Positions 7,990 through 15,927 of a stretch of DNA of 64,000 nt are shown one piece after another. The DNA is from an uncultured Roseovarius sp. (GTDB lineage Bacteria > Pseudomonadota > Alphaproteobacteria > Rhodobacterales > Rhodobacteraceae). Location of the stretch: positions 1 through 64,000 of the forward strand of contig CANMOU010000005.1 of NCBI GenBank assembly GCA_947499555.1, in the 5' to 3' direction. Numbering within the stretch: position 1 is the stretch's first letter; each line of letters starts with the position of its first letter. The translations under genes and the position numbers were made by a program. Below the pieces are notes generated by a model, which was not told the origin of the DNA, did no database searches, and saw nothing but the letters and a program-made list of their open reading frames with translations.

Positions 7990-9851
7990 CAGTGAGTCTC
8001 CCCGCGCTCTTTTTCGCCATCGGTGAGATCGGCCCGTTGAAGCTCGTATTCCCGTTCAGCTATTTCCTCGACGACGGCCCGCGCCGCCTCGCTGTTCGCG
8101 GTCGCCTCGTCGGACTGAAGGTAGACTTTCGCGGCATAGAGCCGGTCAAGACGATCCGAGATCTGCTCTCGGAGGACGTCCGTGTCGCCGTCTTGCAGCT
8201 GCTCGATCTGCTCCGCATCGAGTTCCCGCTCGACGGCCTCCCGATAGTCCAGTCGCTGTTCCAGGTCCACGAAGGGGGCGGTCATCTCGCCGGCCCGTTC
8301 ATGGTCGAGAACCCGCCGCACCTCCGGGTGCAGCGTGGGCGCGCGGACGGGTTTCGTCTCTGCGCGCATCTCGCTTTCCGATACTGTGCGATCGGTCAAA
8401 GGCGCGTCGCGTTCAACATCGATCACGCCGTCCTGGCGAAGGACTTCGTTTCGCTCAAGCGTGATGCCGAGCTGGACATGAGCCCGGTTCAGTGCCGCGC
8501 GCGCGGTCTCAAGATCGGCACGACGCTCGAGGTCGAGCCCGTCGGTCTTGGCCACCCGCTGGAGATCATCCGCAATCCATTGCCGCTCGAGGGCAGCGTT
8601 CTGCGCCCCGGTCTCCATCCGCGCAATGACGACCGAGGACCGGATCCCCGTGCCTCTGAGCGCAGTGTCGATCTGCGCCCGGACGTCGGGTTCCTGCATC
8701 CGCACCAATTGGTCCCGGTCGATGTTTGCCTCGGAATACACCCCGCCGTCCGACGGCCGCTCGGTCAGCGTCCCCGACCGGAGACCCAGAGGTTGCATAT
8801 GGGCGAGCCGTGCCTGGATCTCGTTGAGGCTGCGCTCGAGCCGCGGACGCTCCGTCTCGGGCCTTTCCGCGATCATCCCCTGGACGCGTGCCACCTGGTC
8901 GGCGTAGCGGGTTCTCAACTCGTCGAATGATTGCTCCTCGGCCATGTAGACGTCTCCTTGTAGGTTCAGCTTGCCGCCCTGTGCCAGAAGCTCCACAGCC
9001 CGGAAGAGGGCGCCGGATATGTCTTCTCGGGCCTCTCGCGAGGCCTCCGAGGCAAGTGCGTGATAGACGGTTCTTGTGTTGGTGATCTCGGCAAGCGCAC
9101 GCTCCAGATCAGCACCGACCCGGGGCCGCGGTTCCGCCGCGCAGTCCTTCTCCTTGGCCGCGTAGACTTCACGGGTGCGCGGAGGGTAGTGCACCACGCC
9201 CCGGTCGAGCCGACGGGTCGCCTCCAGCCGCACGCCGTACTTTTCGGCCTCCTCGACCATTGCGAGGCGAAAGTCGTCGTAGTTGAACCGGTGATCCCGT
9301 CCGAGGAAGAAAAACTCCCCTTCCTGGGACCGGCGGTTCAGGACGATGTGGGCGTGCGGGTGATCCCGATCTTCATGCACCGCGATGATGTAATCGAAGT
9401 GCCCTTCGTCGGTCTGGAAGAACCGCTCGGCAACGTTTGCGGTGATATCGCGCACATCCTCGCCGCGTGTCCCAATCGGATAGGAGAGAAGCATATGGGT
9501 CGTCTGCCCGAGCTTTGGCTTGAACCCGGCACTCCAGCGCTTCGCAAGGCGCTCCGTGAGGTCCTTGATCTCCTTGCTGTCGAGCTTCGCCTTACCGTCC
9601 AGGAATCCGGAACTGTCCACGATATAGGTGGACTTTGTGGTGAGGTAGCCGAGCTGGTTCGAGAGCTCGGATTTGGAATGGGTACCCCCGCCCCGGATCG
9701 CCTTGAAGACCGCCGCGCGATGGCCCGCTGCGGCCCGGATCAGCTGCCGCTGCTTCTTGACATGGAGCCCCTGCATAGACCCGCGGATCCGGCTCCAGCC
9801 ATCCCGGAAGACCTCGCCGGTCACGTCATTGACAGCATCATTCAGCCGCAT
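7989..9851 (-). CDS. VirD2-like relaxase (mobilisation nuclease)
   Basis: Nicks oriT and stays covalently attached to the 5' end through a tyrosine during conjugation. The 620-aa protein has the metal-binding histidine motif HEDRDHPHAHIVLN at about residues 159-172, an upstream THMLLSYP segment, and candidate nucleophile tyrosines near residues 69-76. The C-terminal half is long, charged and helical, as in relaxases that contact the coupling protein. The ATG at 9851 is preferred to a TTG at 9857 because GAGGGAG sits 7 nt from the ATG and only 1 nt from the TTG. Its start overlaps the upstream accessory gene by 14 bp. Confidence 0.92.
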   Translation of the reverse strand: MRLNDAVNDVTGEVFRDGWSRIRGSMQGLHVKKQRQLIRAAAGHRAAVFKAIRGGGTHSKSELSNQLGYLTTKSTYIVDSSGFLDGKAKLDSKEIKDLTERLAKRWSAGFKPKLGQTTHMLLSYPIGTRGEDVRDITANVAERFFQTDEGHFDYIIAVHEDRDHPHAHIVLNRRSQEGEFFFLGRDHRFNYDDFRLAMVEEAEKYGVRLEATRRLDRGVVHYPPRTREVYAAKEKDCAAEPRPRVGADLERALAEITNTRTVYHALASEASREAREDISGALFRAVELLAQGGKLNLQGDVYMAEEQSFDELRTRYADQVARVQGMIAERPETERPRLERSLNEIQARLAHMQPLGLRSGTLTERPSDGGVYSEANIDRDQLVRMQEPDVRAQIDTALRGTGIRSSVVIARMETGAQNAALERQWIADDLQRVAKTDGLDLERRADLETARAALNRAHVQLGITLERNEVLRQDGVIDVERDAPLTDRTVSESEMRAETKPVRAPTLHPEVRRVLDHERAGEMTAPFVDLEQRLDYREAVERELDAEQIEQLQDGDTDVLREQISDRLDRLYAAKVYLQSDEATANSEAARAVVEEIAEREYELQRADLTDGEKERGETH

Positions 9852-10416
9852 GGGCAAACTCCCTCAAGGCGGCTGTCGCTTCGAGTTGCATCGCGTCCCG
9901 GCGGCGACGGACCAGCAGGTCTATCTCATCGGCAGAGTCCAGCACGAAGCGCGCCAGTCCCCGCATCTGCGCCAACCTGAGATCGGAGAACGCGGCCACC
10001 CCCTGCCCTGTCTGGTTGGCCTCGGCCATACGTTTCGTGAGCTGCGCAACTCCGTTCCCGACCTCATTCAACAACGTCCTGTAGCGCACCATCTCGGCTG
10101 CCAGCGCCACGTCCGGAACAAAGGTCCCGCCAGCGGCCTGGATAAGCCGTCTCAGCCCCTCTGTGCGGGTCTCGATCCCCGCCGCGGAGAGCACCGCGTC
10201 CAGCGCCTCGAGCTCATCAGGTGTCAGCTTAACGGTCACGGCTGCCGTCGCCACGGCGGTGTCCTTCTGCCGCTCCGCATCGGCTTTGAGCGTGTATTGG
10301 ATCGCCCTCTGGGATACCCCAAACCGCTCGGAGAGAACCGCCGTCGAGACGCCCTCGGCGGCCTCGCGCACGATCTCCATCTTCTGGGCAGCGGTCAGTC
10401 GTTTCATTTGGGACAC
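9838..10416 (-). CDS. MobC-like relaxosome accessory/DNA-binding protein
   Basis: A 192-aa protein encoded directly upstream of and overlapping the relaxase gene. The N-terminus holds a helix-turn-helix (VSTAVLSERFGVSQRAIQYTL, within residues 23-43). The middle resembles MobC/ribbon-helix-helix proteins (VKLTPDELEALDAVLSAAG), followed by a helical tail. Such proteins bind oriT and help the relaxase open the strands. The start is probably the GTG at 10416, with a G-rich site about 10 nt upstream; the ATG at 10407 is the alternative. It may autoregulate the transfer operon. Confidence 0.75.
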   Translation of the reverse strand: MSQMKRLTAAQKMEIVREAAEGVSTAVLSERFGVSQRAIQYTLKADAERQKDTAVATAAVTVKLTPDELEALDAVLSAAGIETRTEGLRRLIQAAGGTFVPDVALAAEMVRYRTLLNEVGNGVAQLTKRMAEANQTGQGVAAFSDLRLAQMRGLARFVLDSADEIDLLVRRRRDAMQLEATAALREFAHAAE

Positions 10417-10670
10417 GCGAAGAAAGCCCCCCTATTTCCTGCCACCTTCAGCAGCGACCTCTCTATACTCACAAAGCAAATGGTTTGTGTCAATGCAGTA
10501 TTATTGAATCTCAACAGGATTTCTGTTTCTGGGCCGCTTTTTGCCGAGCACCCGTGGGGAGGGGCGACCATCGAAACGCCAAGTTTCATGCCGCCTGATG
10601 TGCGCCTCGCGGCTACCCTCACATCAAGACTTCCGCCCGGTTTCACTTATGCCCGCGCCAGAGCTTTTGA

Positions 10671-10690
10671 CCGAACACGCATGTGTTCGG
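10671..10690. repeat. Perfect inverted repeat in candidate oriT
   Basis: Arms CCGAACAC (10671-10678) and GTGTTCGG (10683-10690) separated by GCAT. It lies about 250 bp upstream of the accessory relaxosome gene, a plausible relaxase or accessory-protein binding site. Confidence 0.6.
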
Positions 10691-10875
10691 ACGGAAGCGA
10701 GGGGGCGGCGCAAACCCTCTCGGATGGGGCGGGCCGGCGGGGTCAAGGGTGGCCAGATTTGGCCCGCCAAATCTTTGCCGGAAAAACCCGACAAGGCGCA
10801 GCCGGAGGGTTATTCCGGATGGCCCCCTTGAGGCCGGTGGACCGCCCTGTCACGGACCATCTCTGTTCTTCCACC

Positions 10876-10985
10876 GGGACCGCTTGCGGTCCCGCCATCC
10901 ATAACTTGAGCCGGGCCACCGGCCCGGCTCTCCTTTCCTCGCGCAGCGGTTCCGGCAACGGAACAGGGCCGCCCGAAGGCGGCCC
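10876..10985. repeat. Four consecutive perfect hairpins
   Basis: Hairpin 1 has arms GGGACCGC/GCGGTCCC (10876-10893). Hairpin 2 has arms GAGCCGGGCC/GGCCCGGCTC with loop ACC (10908-10930). Hairpin 3 has arms GTTCCG/CGGAAC with loop GCAA (10949-10964). Hairpin 4 has arms GGGCCGCC/GGCGGCCC with loop CGAA (10966-10985). The last one lies 15 bp past the stop of the minus-strand gene at 11000 and could act as its terminator. The whole array could be a structured oriT flank. Confidence 0.7.
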
Positions 10986-10999
10986 CTCCGCGAGGCGGA

Positions 11000-11206
11000 T
11001 CAAGCCTCGGGTTCTTTCGCGCTCGGCGGGAACATCACCAGCTCCTGGACCGCGACGGGGAAGTCGAGCTTGAGGCTGAAGAACTCCGAACCGTCCCCGT
11101 TGCGGGTGTTGCGGAACATCGCGCCGACGCGCTGGAAGCGGGTCCGTTCCTGGCCGTCGTTGTCGGTGAACTTGACGGGAATGGTTGCGATATAGTGGTT
11201 GGTCAT
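11000..11206 (-). CDS. Small conserved-looking plasmid protein of unknown function
   Basis: A 68-aa protein beginning MTNHYIATIPVKFTDNDG. The ATG at 11206 is chosen because AAGGAGA lies 5-6 nt upstream; an in-frame extension to 11272 has no ribosome site. The sequence is a short beta-rich fold with a conserved-looking RFQRVGAMFRNTRNG segment, no signal peptide and no catalytic motif. It sits upstream of the candidate oriT in the same direction as the transfer genes. I do not recognise a named family. Confidence 0.65.
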   Translation of the reverse strand: MTNHYIATIPVKFTDNDGQERTRFQRVGAMFRNTRNGDGSEFFSLKLDFPVAVQELVMFPPSAKEPEA

Positions 11207-11734
11207 TTGGTCTCTCCTTGTTGCGATGGGGATCGACTGGCACGGGGGCACCAGGACCGGGTGCAAGCGCAAATGCGGAGGGTCCGCGGGCCCGCCCGTG
11301 GAAGCCGTATTTGTGCTTGCCGAAGCGTCAGCGGAGGATACGACCGGGCCGACCCCGTGCGATCCACATCAATGAGCAAGAAGGAGAGACGCGGATGAGC
11401 GGGCGGCTTTGATGCTTCGACCTGTTTCTGGATCACCGATACGTCGTGCCATAGACGACACTCTGCCGCCTTGCGTCGGTATGAGGATCCGCGACACTGG
11501 GCCGAAAGCGTCGTCTTCAGCCTCATGCTTGGCTGTCCGGCCGACACCGTTCGGGAGAGAGTGATGCTTCACTGTTGGTTCGCAGCAGCGGGTAAGCTGC
11601 CGCTCATCGGATGGCCGCAGCTGTAGCGCGCCGTCAGATCGAAACTGGAGACGCAGCGCTCATAGTGCCCCCGACGGGTGATCCCACTCCCGTGAGAACG
11701 ACAAAAGGGCCGCCCGAATGCGACCCTCTCCACT
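11207..11734. other. Intergenic stretch, no gene recognised
   Basis: This 528-bp stretch lies between the small plasmid gene and the SLOG-family gene. Short ORFs on either strand lack family features. The first bases upstream of 11206 carry the AAGGAGA site of the small gene. Nothing else supportable is seen. Confidence 0.4.
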
Positions 11735-12664
11735 TCAGCTTTCCGCTGTCTTCTTCGCAGGGTCCGCGACCCGCATCACGGTCAGCCCCTTTGCCTCAGC
11801 TTTCTGTCCGAGGTTCAGCGCCACGCCGTTGCCGCCGAAGAGCACGACCCCGGTCGCCGCGAACTTGTCATCCAGCATCTCATCGTTGCACTTGAACGGT
11901 GCCGCCCGTCCGTGGGCTGACCAGCGCGGATCGAACCGCGCTTGCGGGATGCCCCGGGCCCGAGCCCACCGGGCCGCAATCATCTCAGCCCCGTGCTTCC
12001 CGCCTTTGTGGCAGAGGAAGATCTCCTGGTTGCGGTTCTGCTTGATACGGTCCCGAACCTTGTCGAGCGTCGAGAAGATGACGTCGATGTCGGTCCAGTC
12101 GGTGGCACCTGAGACGATAAGGGGCACGCCCTCGACTTTCGACTTTGCGGCGGTCTCCCGATCATGCTGCTCGAGAAGCTGCTTTGCTTCAAAGACAGCG
12201 CCCGTCTCCTGAGCTTTCGCGCTCGTCCGCGATCCCGCCGCTGGGATGAAGGCGTGTCCGGTCTCGACCTCGTAGCACTCGGCGGCTGCTTCGGTCATCT
12301 TCTCGATGGCACCGACAATCTCGCGGAGGTGCAGGAAGCGGCCCTGCGCTTCCTCGAGCGCGGTCTCGGCGATCTCCGAGCCGTCGTGGCTCTTCGCCAG
12401 CGCGCCGATCTTGTCGGCGGTGCGATCCAACTCTTTTCCAATCGCGATCTTGCGGCGCTGCAGGATCGTCGCGAGCCCGTGGGCTAGCGGTTCGATCTCA
12501 GCTTCCAGCCCGGTGTTCCGCAGCTGTCCGAGCAGCGCCTCGAAGGTCTCGCGGATGATGCTGTCGGTCAGAATGTGATCCTCGGGGATCGGAAGGTGGG
12601 CATCCTTCTCGGTCAGCCCAAAGAGTTCGATCGTCTCGTAGGTGTTCGCTTGGTCGTAAGCCAT
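11735..12664 (-). CDS. DUF2493/SLOG-family (YspA/YpsA-related) protein
   Basis: A 309-aa protein beginning MAYDQANTYETIELFG. The start at 12664 excludes a long low-complexity upstream extension. The C-terminal 120 residues form a Rossmann-like SLOG/DUF2493 domain: a strand ending GATDWTD, a helix, then HKGGKHGAEMIAARWA, where the glycine-rich loop and acidic residue would contact a nucleotide or ADP-ribose-type ligand. The N-terminal part is helical. SLOG proteins are proposed to sense or process nucleotide-derived signals and are common on plasmids; no enzymatic activity can be assigned. A stem-loop lies just upstream (12690-12709). Confidence 0.8.
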   Translation of the reverse strand: MAYDQANTYETIELFGLTEKDAHLPIPEDHILTDSIIRETFEALLGQLRNTGLEAEIEPLAHGLATILQRRKIAIGKELDRTADKIGALAKSHDGSEIAETALEEAQGRFLHLREIVGAIEKMTEAAAECYEVETGHAFIPAAGSRTSAKAQETGAVFEAKQLLEQHDRETAAKSKVEGVPLIVSGATDWTDIDVIFSTLDKVRDRIKQNRNQEIFLCHKGGKHGAEMIAARWARARGIPQARFDPRWSAHGRAAPFKCNDEMLDDKFAATGVVLFGGNGVALNLGQKAEAKGLTVMRVADPAKKTAES

Positions 12665-13288
12665 GTCGGTTCTCCAGATGTTTGACTGACCACCACGTGA
12701 GTGTGGTGGCATGGCCGTACGTCTGGTTTCCGAATCTGCCCGGGTCAGGGACGGCGCAGCCGCCGGCTTGCCGGGCGCAAAAGTTTTCCGAGCGCGGGCC
12801 CCGACACATGCGCGCCCTCGCGCACGGGACCGCCCCGCGCCACAGGCCCCGCTCTTGCCGAAAAGTTTTGCGATCCTTGACGTGGGCTGATTTGGGGGCC
12901 ATCCGGAGGATATGCTTCCGCGCTCATGTGTGTGTGGTGTGTCGGTAGGTTTGCCCGACCCGAGCAGGCAAACGGACCGACCGGACGCGGGCGACGGATG
13001 GAGCGGCGGGATCGTTTTGGCCTCGGCCACAACAGACCAGAGCGCAATCCGGCGGAGCGGCCGGGAAGGGACGTGCTCGCGAGGCGGGCAAACCGGGGCC
13101 TGGGTGCAACGCCGCGGTGAGGCCGCATGGCCGAATGCGCGACAGGCCAACGGCCTGTTCTCCCCTGCGACTTGGCGAACGAGCGGGTGAAGCTGTCAGC
13201 CTATCTGTCCTAGCACTGGCCTGAACCTGAACGCCATTGCCAACGGACTTTCGTCGCGGTAGTCTGTTGGAATACCAAAGGAGCCGAC
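12665..13288. other. GC-rich intergenic region with a stem-loop
   Basis: This 624-bp region lies between the divergent SLOG gene and the ParD-like gene, so it should hold both promoters. A perfect hairpin, CCACCAC/GTGGTGG with a 6-nt loop, lies at 12690-12709, in the 5' leader of the SLOG gene. No coding region is supported. AAAGGAG at about 13276 is the ParD-like ribosome binding site. Confidence 0.5.
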
Positions 13289-13564
13289 ATGAGCGTTCAG
13301 AAACAGACCGTCAGCTTTACGGTTACCGCCTACGCCTTCGCAAAAGAACTGGTCGAGGCCGGGGAGTACCCAAACATGAGCGCGGCGGTTTCCGGAGAGT
13401 TGGCGAAGGCCAAAGCAGAGCGTGAGCGGGAAAGGTCCGTTCTCGAGGCAGAACTGGAACGGCGTCTGTCACTGCCACTCGACCAGTGGGAACCTGTTGG
13501 CGAAGCCACGAGGGTGACTGAAAGTGCCCGAGAACATCTGGCCGCTTTGACGCAAAGAAACTGA
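13289..13564 (+). CDS. ParD-like antitoxin
   Basis: A 91-aa protein with an N-terminal ribbon-helix-helix-type region (QTVSFTVTAYAFAKELVEAG) followed by a long charged helix, the usual antitoxin layout: DNA-binding dimer plus toxin-wrapping tail. AAAGGAG lies 6 nt before the ATG. The stop overlaps the start of the ParE-like gene by one base, so the pair is translationally coupled. It is one of the few plus-strand genes in the mobilisation block, consistent with an independently regulated plasmid-stabilising toxin-antitoxin pair. Confidence 0.8.
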   Translation: MSVQKQTVSFTVTAYAFAKELVEAGEYPNMSAAVSGELAKAKAERERERSVLEAELERRLSLPLDQWEPVGEATRVTESAREHLAALTQRN

Positions 13565-13896
13565 TGCACTTCGTCCGGCACCCGTTCTTCGAGCGGGATC
13601 TCATCGGCATGGTGGATCACATTGTCCACGTGACAGATGGGGATGTTGCGGCAGCAGAGCGTCGCCTCGATGAAGTGGATGCATTGTTGGCCTCGATCGC
13701 GTCCAATCCAACCTCTGGTGTGCGACTTTCAGGAAAGCTCAAAGGTTGGCTCGTGCGCCACGGTGGGTCCTGCCAACGACTGACCATCGTGTTCAAACCG
13801 GATATAGCAGGCGGCGTCATCTACCTCGCGCTCGTCGCTTTTGGTGGCCGTGACTGGGTAAAGCTGGCATCGGCGCGAAAACAGTTTCAGGAATAG
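13564..13896 (+). CDS. ParE/RelE-superfamily toxin
   Basis: A 110-aa protein with the ParE/RelE fold signature: an N-terminal helical region rich in acidic residues (VHVTDGDVAAAERRLDEVD), GVRLSGKLKGWLVRHGG in the middle, and a C-terminal strand run ending in ALVAFGGRDW. ParE relatives poison DNA gyrase and RelE relatives cleave mRNA; which applies here cannot be told. It is expressed after the antitoxin via a TGATG overlap and probably enforces inheritance of the element. Confidence 0.8.
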   Translation: MHFVRHPFFERDLIGMVDHIVHVTDGDVAAAERRLDEVDALLASIASNPTSGVRLSGKLKGWLVRHGGSCQRLTIVFKPDIAGGVIYLALVAFGGRDWVKLASARKQFQE

Positions 13897-14013
13897 CGAC
13901 GGGTCGGCCAGTCAGGTCGACAGCCGCAGATAAAGCTGTTCGCGTCCTACTCGTCAGAGCATTGATGGTCGCCATTCGCGACATTACCCGTGAGCCTTGC
14001 CGAAACAGCAAAA

Positions 14014-14037
14014 GGGAGCCACGTTTCCGCGGCTCCC
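14014..14037 (-). terminator. Rho-independent terminator for the DUF736 gene
   Basis: GGGAGCC and GGCTCCC arms separated by 10 nt. On the minus strand the stem is followed by TTTTGCTGTTT. It lies 61 bp past the stop of the DUF736 gene and also faces the end of the convergent ParE-like gene. Confidence 0.65.
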
Positions 14038-14097
14038 TGCTCGGTTGGTCTGAGACCCAACCGTCCTGCTCGATATGTCGTGACCTTCGGCCGGTGA

Positions 14098-14826
14098 TCA
14101 GGCGACCAGCGACAGCCCTGCGCCTTCGCCCAGTTCCCTCTCGCCATTGTCCACAAACGGGATGATCGAGAAGGTCTGGCCGCAGCGCTGTTCTTCGTTC
14201 TGCACGGCGTTGACGCGCAGATCGCCATCGGGCGTGTTGATCAGGAGCGAGACATACTCGTTCCCAGTCCGCACGCTCTTGGCCATCCAGGCCGAGCCGA
14301 CGCGGATGGGCGTGCCCTTGGGCGAGCTGACCTCGATGCGGTAGTCGGGGTGGGTCTGCTCCGACTTGTAGTCGTTCTCGATCAGCATGAACTGGAGATC
14401 GAACATCATGTTGGCGATATAGCCAGTGAACGCGTTGTCGACATCCATTGCCGTCAGCTCACCGGAGATCGATCCGGATTTCATGGTGCCGGTGGAGACG
14501 AGCGGGATGATCTCGAACCGATCGCTCTGCGCCTCGCGGGCTTCTTTCGACTGCACCGCATTGACGCGGAATGGTCCGAGGCCAACGTCGAGCTGAATGG
14601 AGATGTAGGGGTTGCCGGTGGTGTTGCCGGTCTCATTCCATGCGGTGCCGATACGCACCTTACGACCAGACTTGTTAACAGCGGTGACGTCGAAGTCCGG
14701 GCTGCGCTCGGACATCTTCGGGCGGGTCTCCAACTGGATCGCAATGTCGAAGCGGCTGGAGTGGATCAAGCCGTTGTATACGGCGGTGGCGGTGTCGGTT
14801 GTTTTGGTGAGTGTTCCTGCGAACAT
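14098..14826 (-). CDS. Tandem DUF736-domain protein
   Basis: A 242-aa protein made of two DUF736-like units (about residues 1-115 and 116-242). Each has the pattern of paired strands with a VRIGTAW or IRVGSAW core and a GN.Y(I/V)S(I/L).. segment. DUF736 proteins are short beta-rich proteins common on alphaproteobacterial plasmids, function unknown. Usual members have one unit of about 100-115 residues, so this is a duplicated or fused form. A good site (AAGGAAA) precedes the ATG, a terminator follows the gene, and one copy of the shared leader motif lies 87 bp upstream (14914-14937). Confidence 0.85.
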   Translation of the reverse strand: MFAGTLTKTTDTATAVYNGLIHSSRFDIAIQLETRPKMSERSPDFDVTAVNKSGRKVRIGTAWNETGNTTGNPYISIQLDVGLGPFRVNAVQSKEAREAQSDRFEIIPLVSTGTMKSGSISGELTAMDVDNAFTGYIANMMFDLQFMLIENDYKSEQTHPDYRIEVSSPKGTPIRVGSAWMAKSVRTGNEYVSLLINTPDGDLRVNAVQNEEQRCGQTFSIIPFVDNGERELGEGAGLSLVA

Positions 14827-14904
14827 GGGATTTTCCTTTTCCGAGTTGCTCGGGCCAGTCTTGCGATCAGTGCCCGATAGTTTGCTTTTCGACCCCTCGT
14901 GGGA

Positions 14905-15447
14905 TCACAACTTCCCAAAGCCCTCTTTCCTTTCCGCTCTGCTATCGCAGCTTGCACTGGCGTTGGTGGAGATGTGCGACGCTGGCTCTCGCGCACGGTT
15001 CTCGTCCTTCTGCCCACGTGAGGCCATCCAGTCCCGCAATCCCAGAATGGTACGACCGGAGGACACGGCTGCGATCCACGCCTCCCGTGGATCGCCGCAG
15101 GGTTCACTGGATGCCCGATCAATACGTCCATTGGCCATCCACGGTGCAGGCGCGATGCGCGTGAACCAATCGGCCAGGCTTGGGATGCGGCCCTGGCAGT
15201 CTTCCTTCACATGTTGTTCGCCAACCCAACGGACCGGGATCACCCGACCCACGGAATTCGTGAGCGTCAGACCGAAGACCCGTTCGGCTTCGAAAATGCC
15301 TTGGGTGTGATGCCGCAGGGCGCGGTGCGTGAAGAGGGCGAGATGCTCTTTGGAGGCGTCCATCCAATCGTGAATACCTTGATAGTCGGACGGCGTGCCC
15401 CCGAACTTGCGGGCGGAGCTTTCGGCGTGATGGATGGGATGGGCCAT
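14905..15447 (-). CDS. DUF6915-like protein
   Basis: A 180-aa protein. The start at 15447 (MAHPIHHAESSARKFGG) is preferred to an upstream in-frame start because the previous gene ends at 15449, leaving a 1-bp gap. The first 110 residues carry the family pattern: HHAESS, an AFxxRALRHHTQG-like helix, RVIPVRWVGEQHVKED and IPSLADWF. The multiple His residues hint at metal binding, but no function is established. The last 70 residues look unconserved and run through the leader motif of the next gene. It is co-transcribed with the DUF6878-like gene. Confidence 0.7.
   Translation of the reverse strand: MAHPIHHAESSARKFGGTPSDYQGIHDWMDASKEHLALFTHRALRHHTQGIFEAERVFGLTLTNSVGRVIPVRWVGEQHVKEDCQGRIPSLADWFTRIAPAPWMANGRIDRASSEPCGDPREAWIAAVSSGRTILGLRDWMASRGQKDENRAREPASHISTNASASCDSRAERKEGFGKL
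14914..14937 (-). repeat. Shared leader motif, copy 1 (upstream of DUF736 gene)
   Basis: Minus-strand reading GGAAAGGAAAGAGGGCTTTG, 87 bp upstream of the start at 14826. It shares the core AAGNGGGC plus T-rich tail with five other copies. Confidence 0.6.
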
Positions 15448-15448
15448 G

Positions 15449-15835
15449 TCAGAGCCCCTCGTCATAGCTGTGCGAGCACTCGACGTATCGATCCGCATGA
15501 TCGAGCGTGATACTGTCGACAGAGATGTCCCAGGTCAGGGTCCCGTAGCCCCCTTCGTTATTCTCGAAACCGGGATGCTGGTTGTAGGCCACGGACCAGG
15601 CGAAGTCCTCGAGCTTTCGCGTGAGGTCTTCATCCAGTGTCACCTCGTTTGGCTGCAACGTGATGTCTTCGACATTGCCGGAATCGCCGTAACCTTCGTA
15701 TTCGGCAATCATTTTCGTCACGCCGACGGCGCGGAGCGCGGCGATCAGCTCGGCTCGTGCGGTCTTGAGAGCGGCCTCGCGGTCTGCCCGCCACTTCTCC
15801 ATCATTGCTGTATAGTCGGTCTGAGGTTTGGTCAT
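15449..15835 (-). CDS. DUF6878-like small acidic protein
   Basis: A 128-aa protein starting MTKPQTDYTAMMEKW. A helical first half is followed by EYEGYGDSGNVEDI and a C-terminal region ending in TWDISVDSITLDHADR. GAAGGAC precedes the ATG. It is the first gene of a two-gene unit with the DUF6915-like protein and lies 66 bp downstream of a leader-motif copy. No catalytic motif is visible; function unknown. Confidence 0.7.
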   Translation of the reverse strand: MTKPQTDYTAMMEKWRADREAALKTARAELIAALRAVGVTKMIAEYEGYGDSGNVEDITLQPNEVTLDEDLTRKLEDFAWSVAYNQHPGFENNEGGYGTLTWDISVDSITLDHADRYVECSHSYDEGL

Positions 15836-15901
15836 TAGTCGGGTCCTTCTCCATGAGGTTTAGCGCGCGAGACAGCAAGAAGGCTCTCCCGCGCGCCCCG
15901 A

Positions 15902-15927
15902 CCCAAGGCCCGCTTTCCCTTTCAGGC
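15902..15927 (-). repeat. Shared leader motif, copy 2 (upstream of DUF6878-like gene)
   Basis: Minus-strand reading GAAAGGGAAAGCGGGCCTTG, 66 bp upstream of the start at 15835. It overlaps the last codons of the strawberry-notch gene. Confidence 0.6.

Larger units (their letters stand above)
10417..10999. other. Candidate oriT and transfer-operon control region
   Basis: A 583-bp non-coding region directly upstream of the accessory/relaxase/coupling operon, where oriT usually lies. It is unusually rich in inverted repeats: a perfect 8-bp-arm hairpin at 10671-10690, a smaller CCGGA/TCCGG repeat at 10802-10818, and four perfect hairpins within 110 bp (10876-10985). The nick site cannot be fixed by eye. 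The hairpins nearest 11000 may also end transcription of the small gene at 11000-11206. Confidence 0.5.

Noticed and set aside
7021-7995. Plus-strand ORF of 324 codons opposite the coupling-protein gene
   Set aside because: Antisense shadow; the minus strand has Walker A/B and membrane segments.
10585-10620. A nick region like that of RSF1010/Ti oriT
   Set aside because: Only about eight bases (TGTGCGCC) resemble it, in a GC-rich background, so the match is not meaningful.
12665-13150. N-terminal extension of the SLOG gene to 13150
   Set aside because: The extension is Arg/Pro-rich without family similarity; MAYDQ at 12664 is the natural start.
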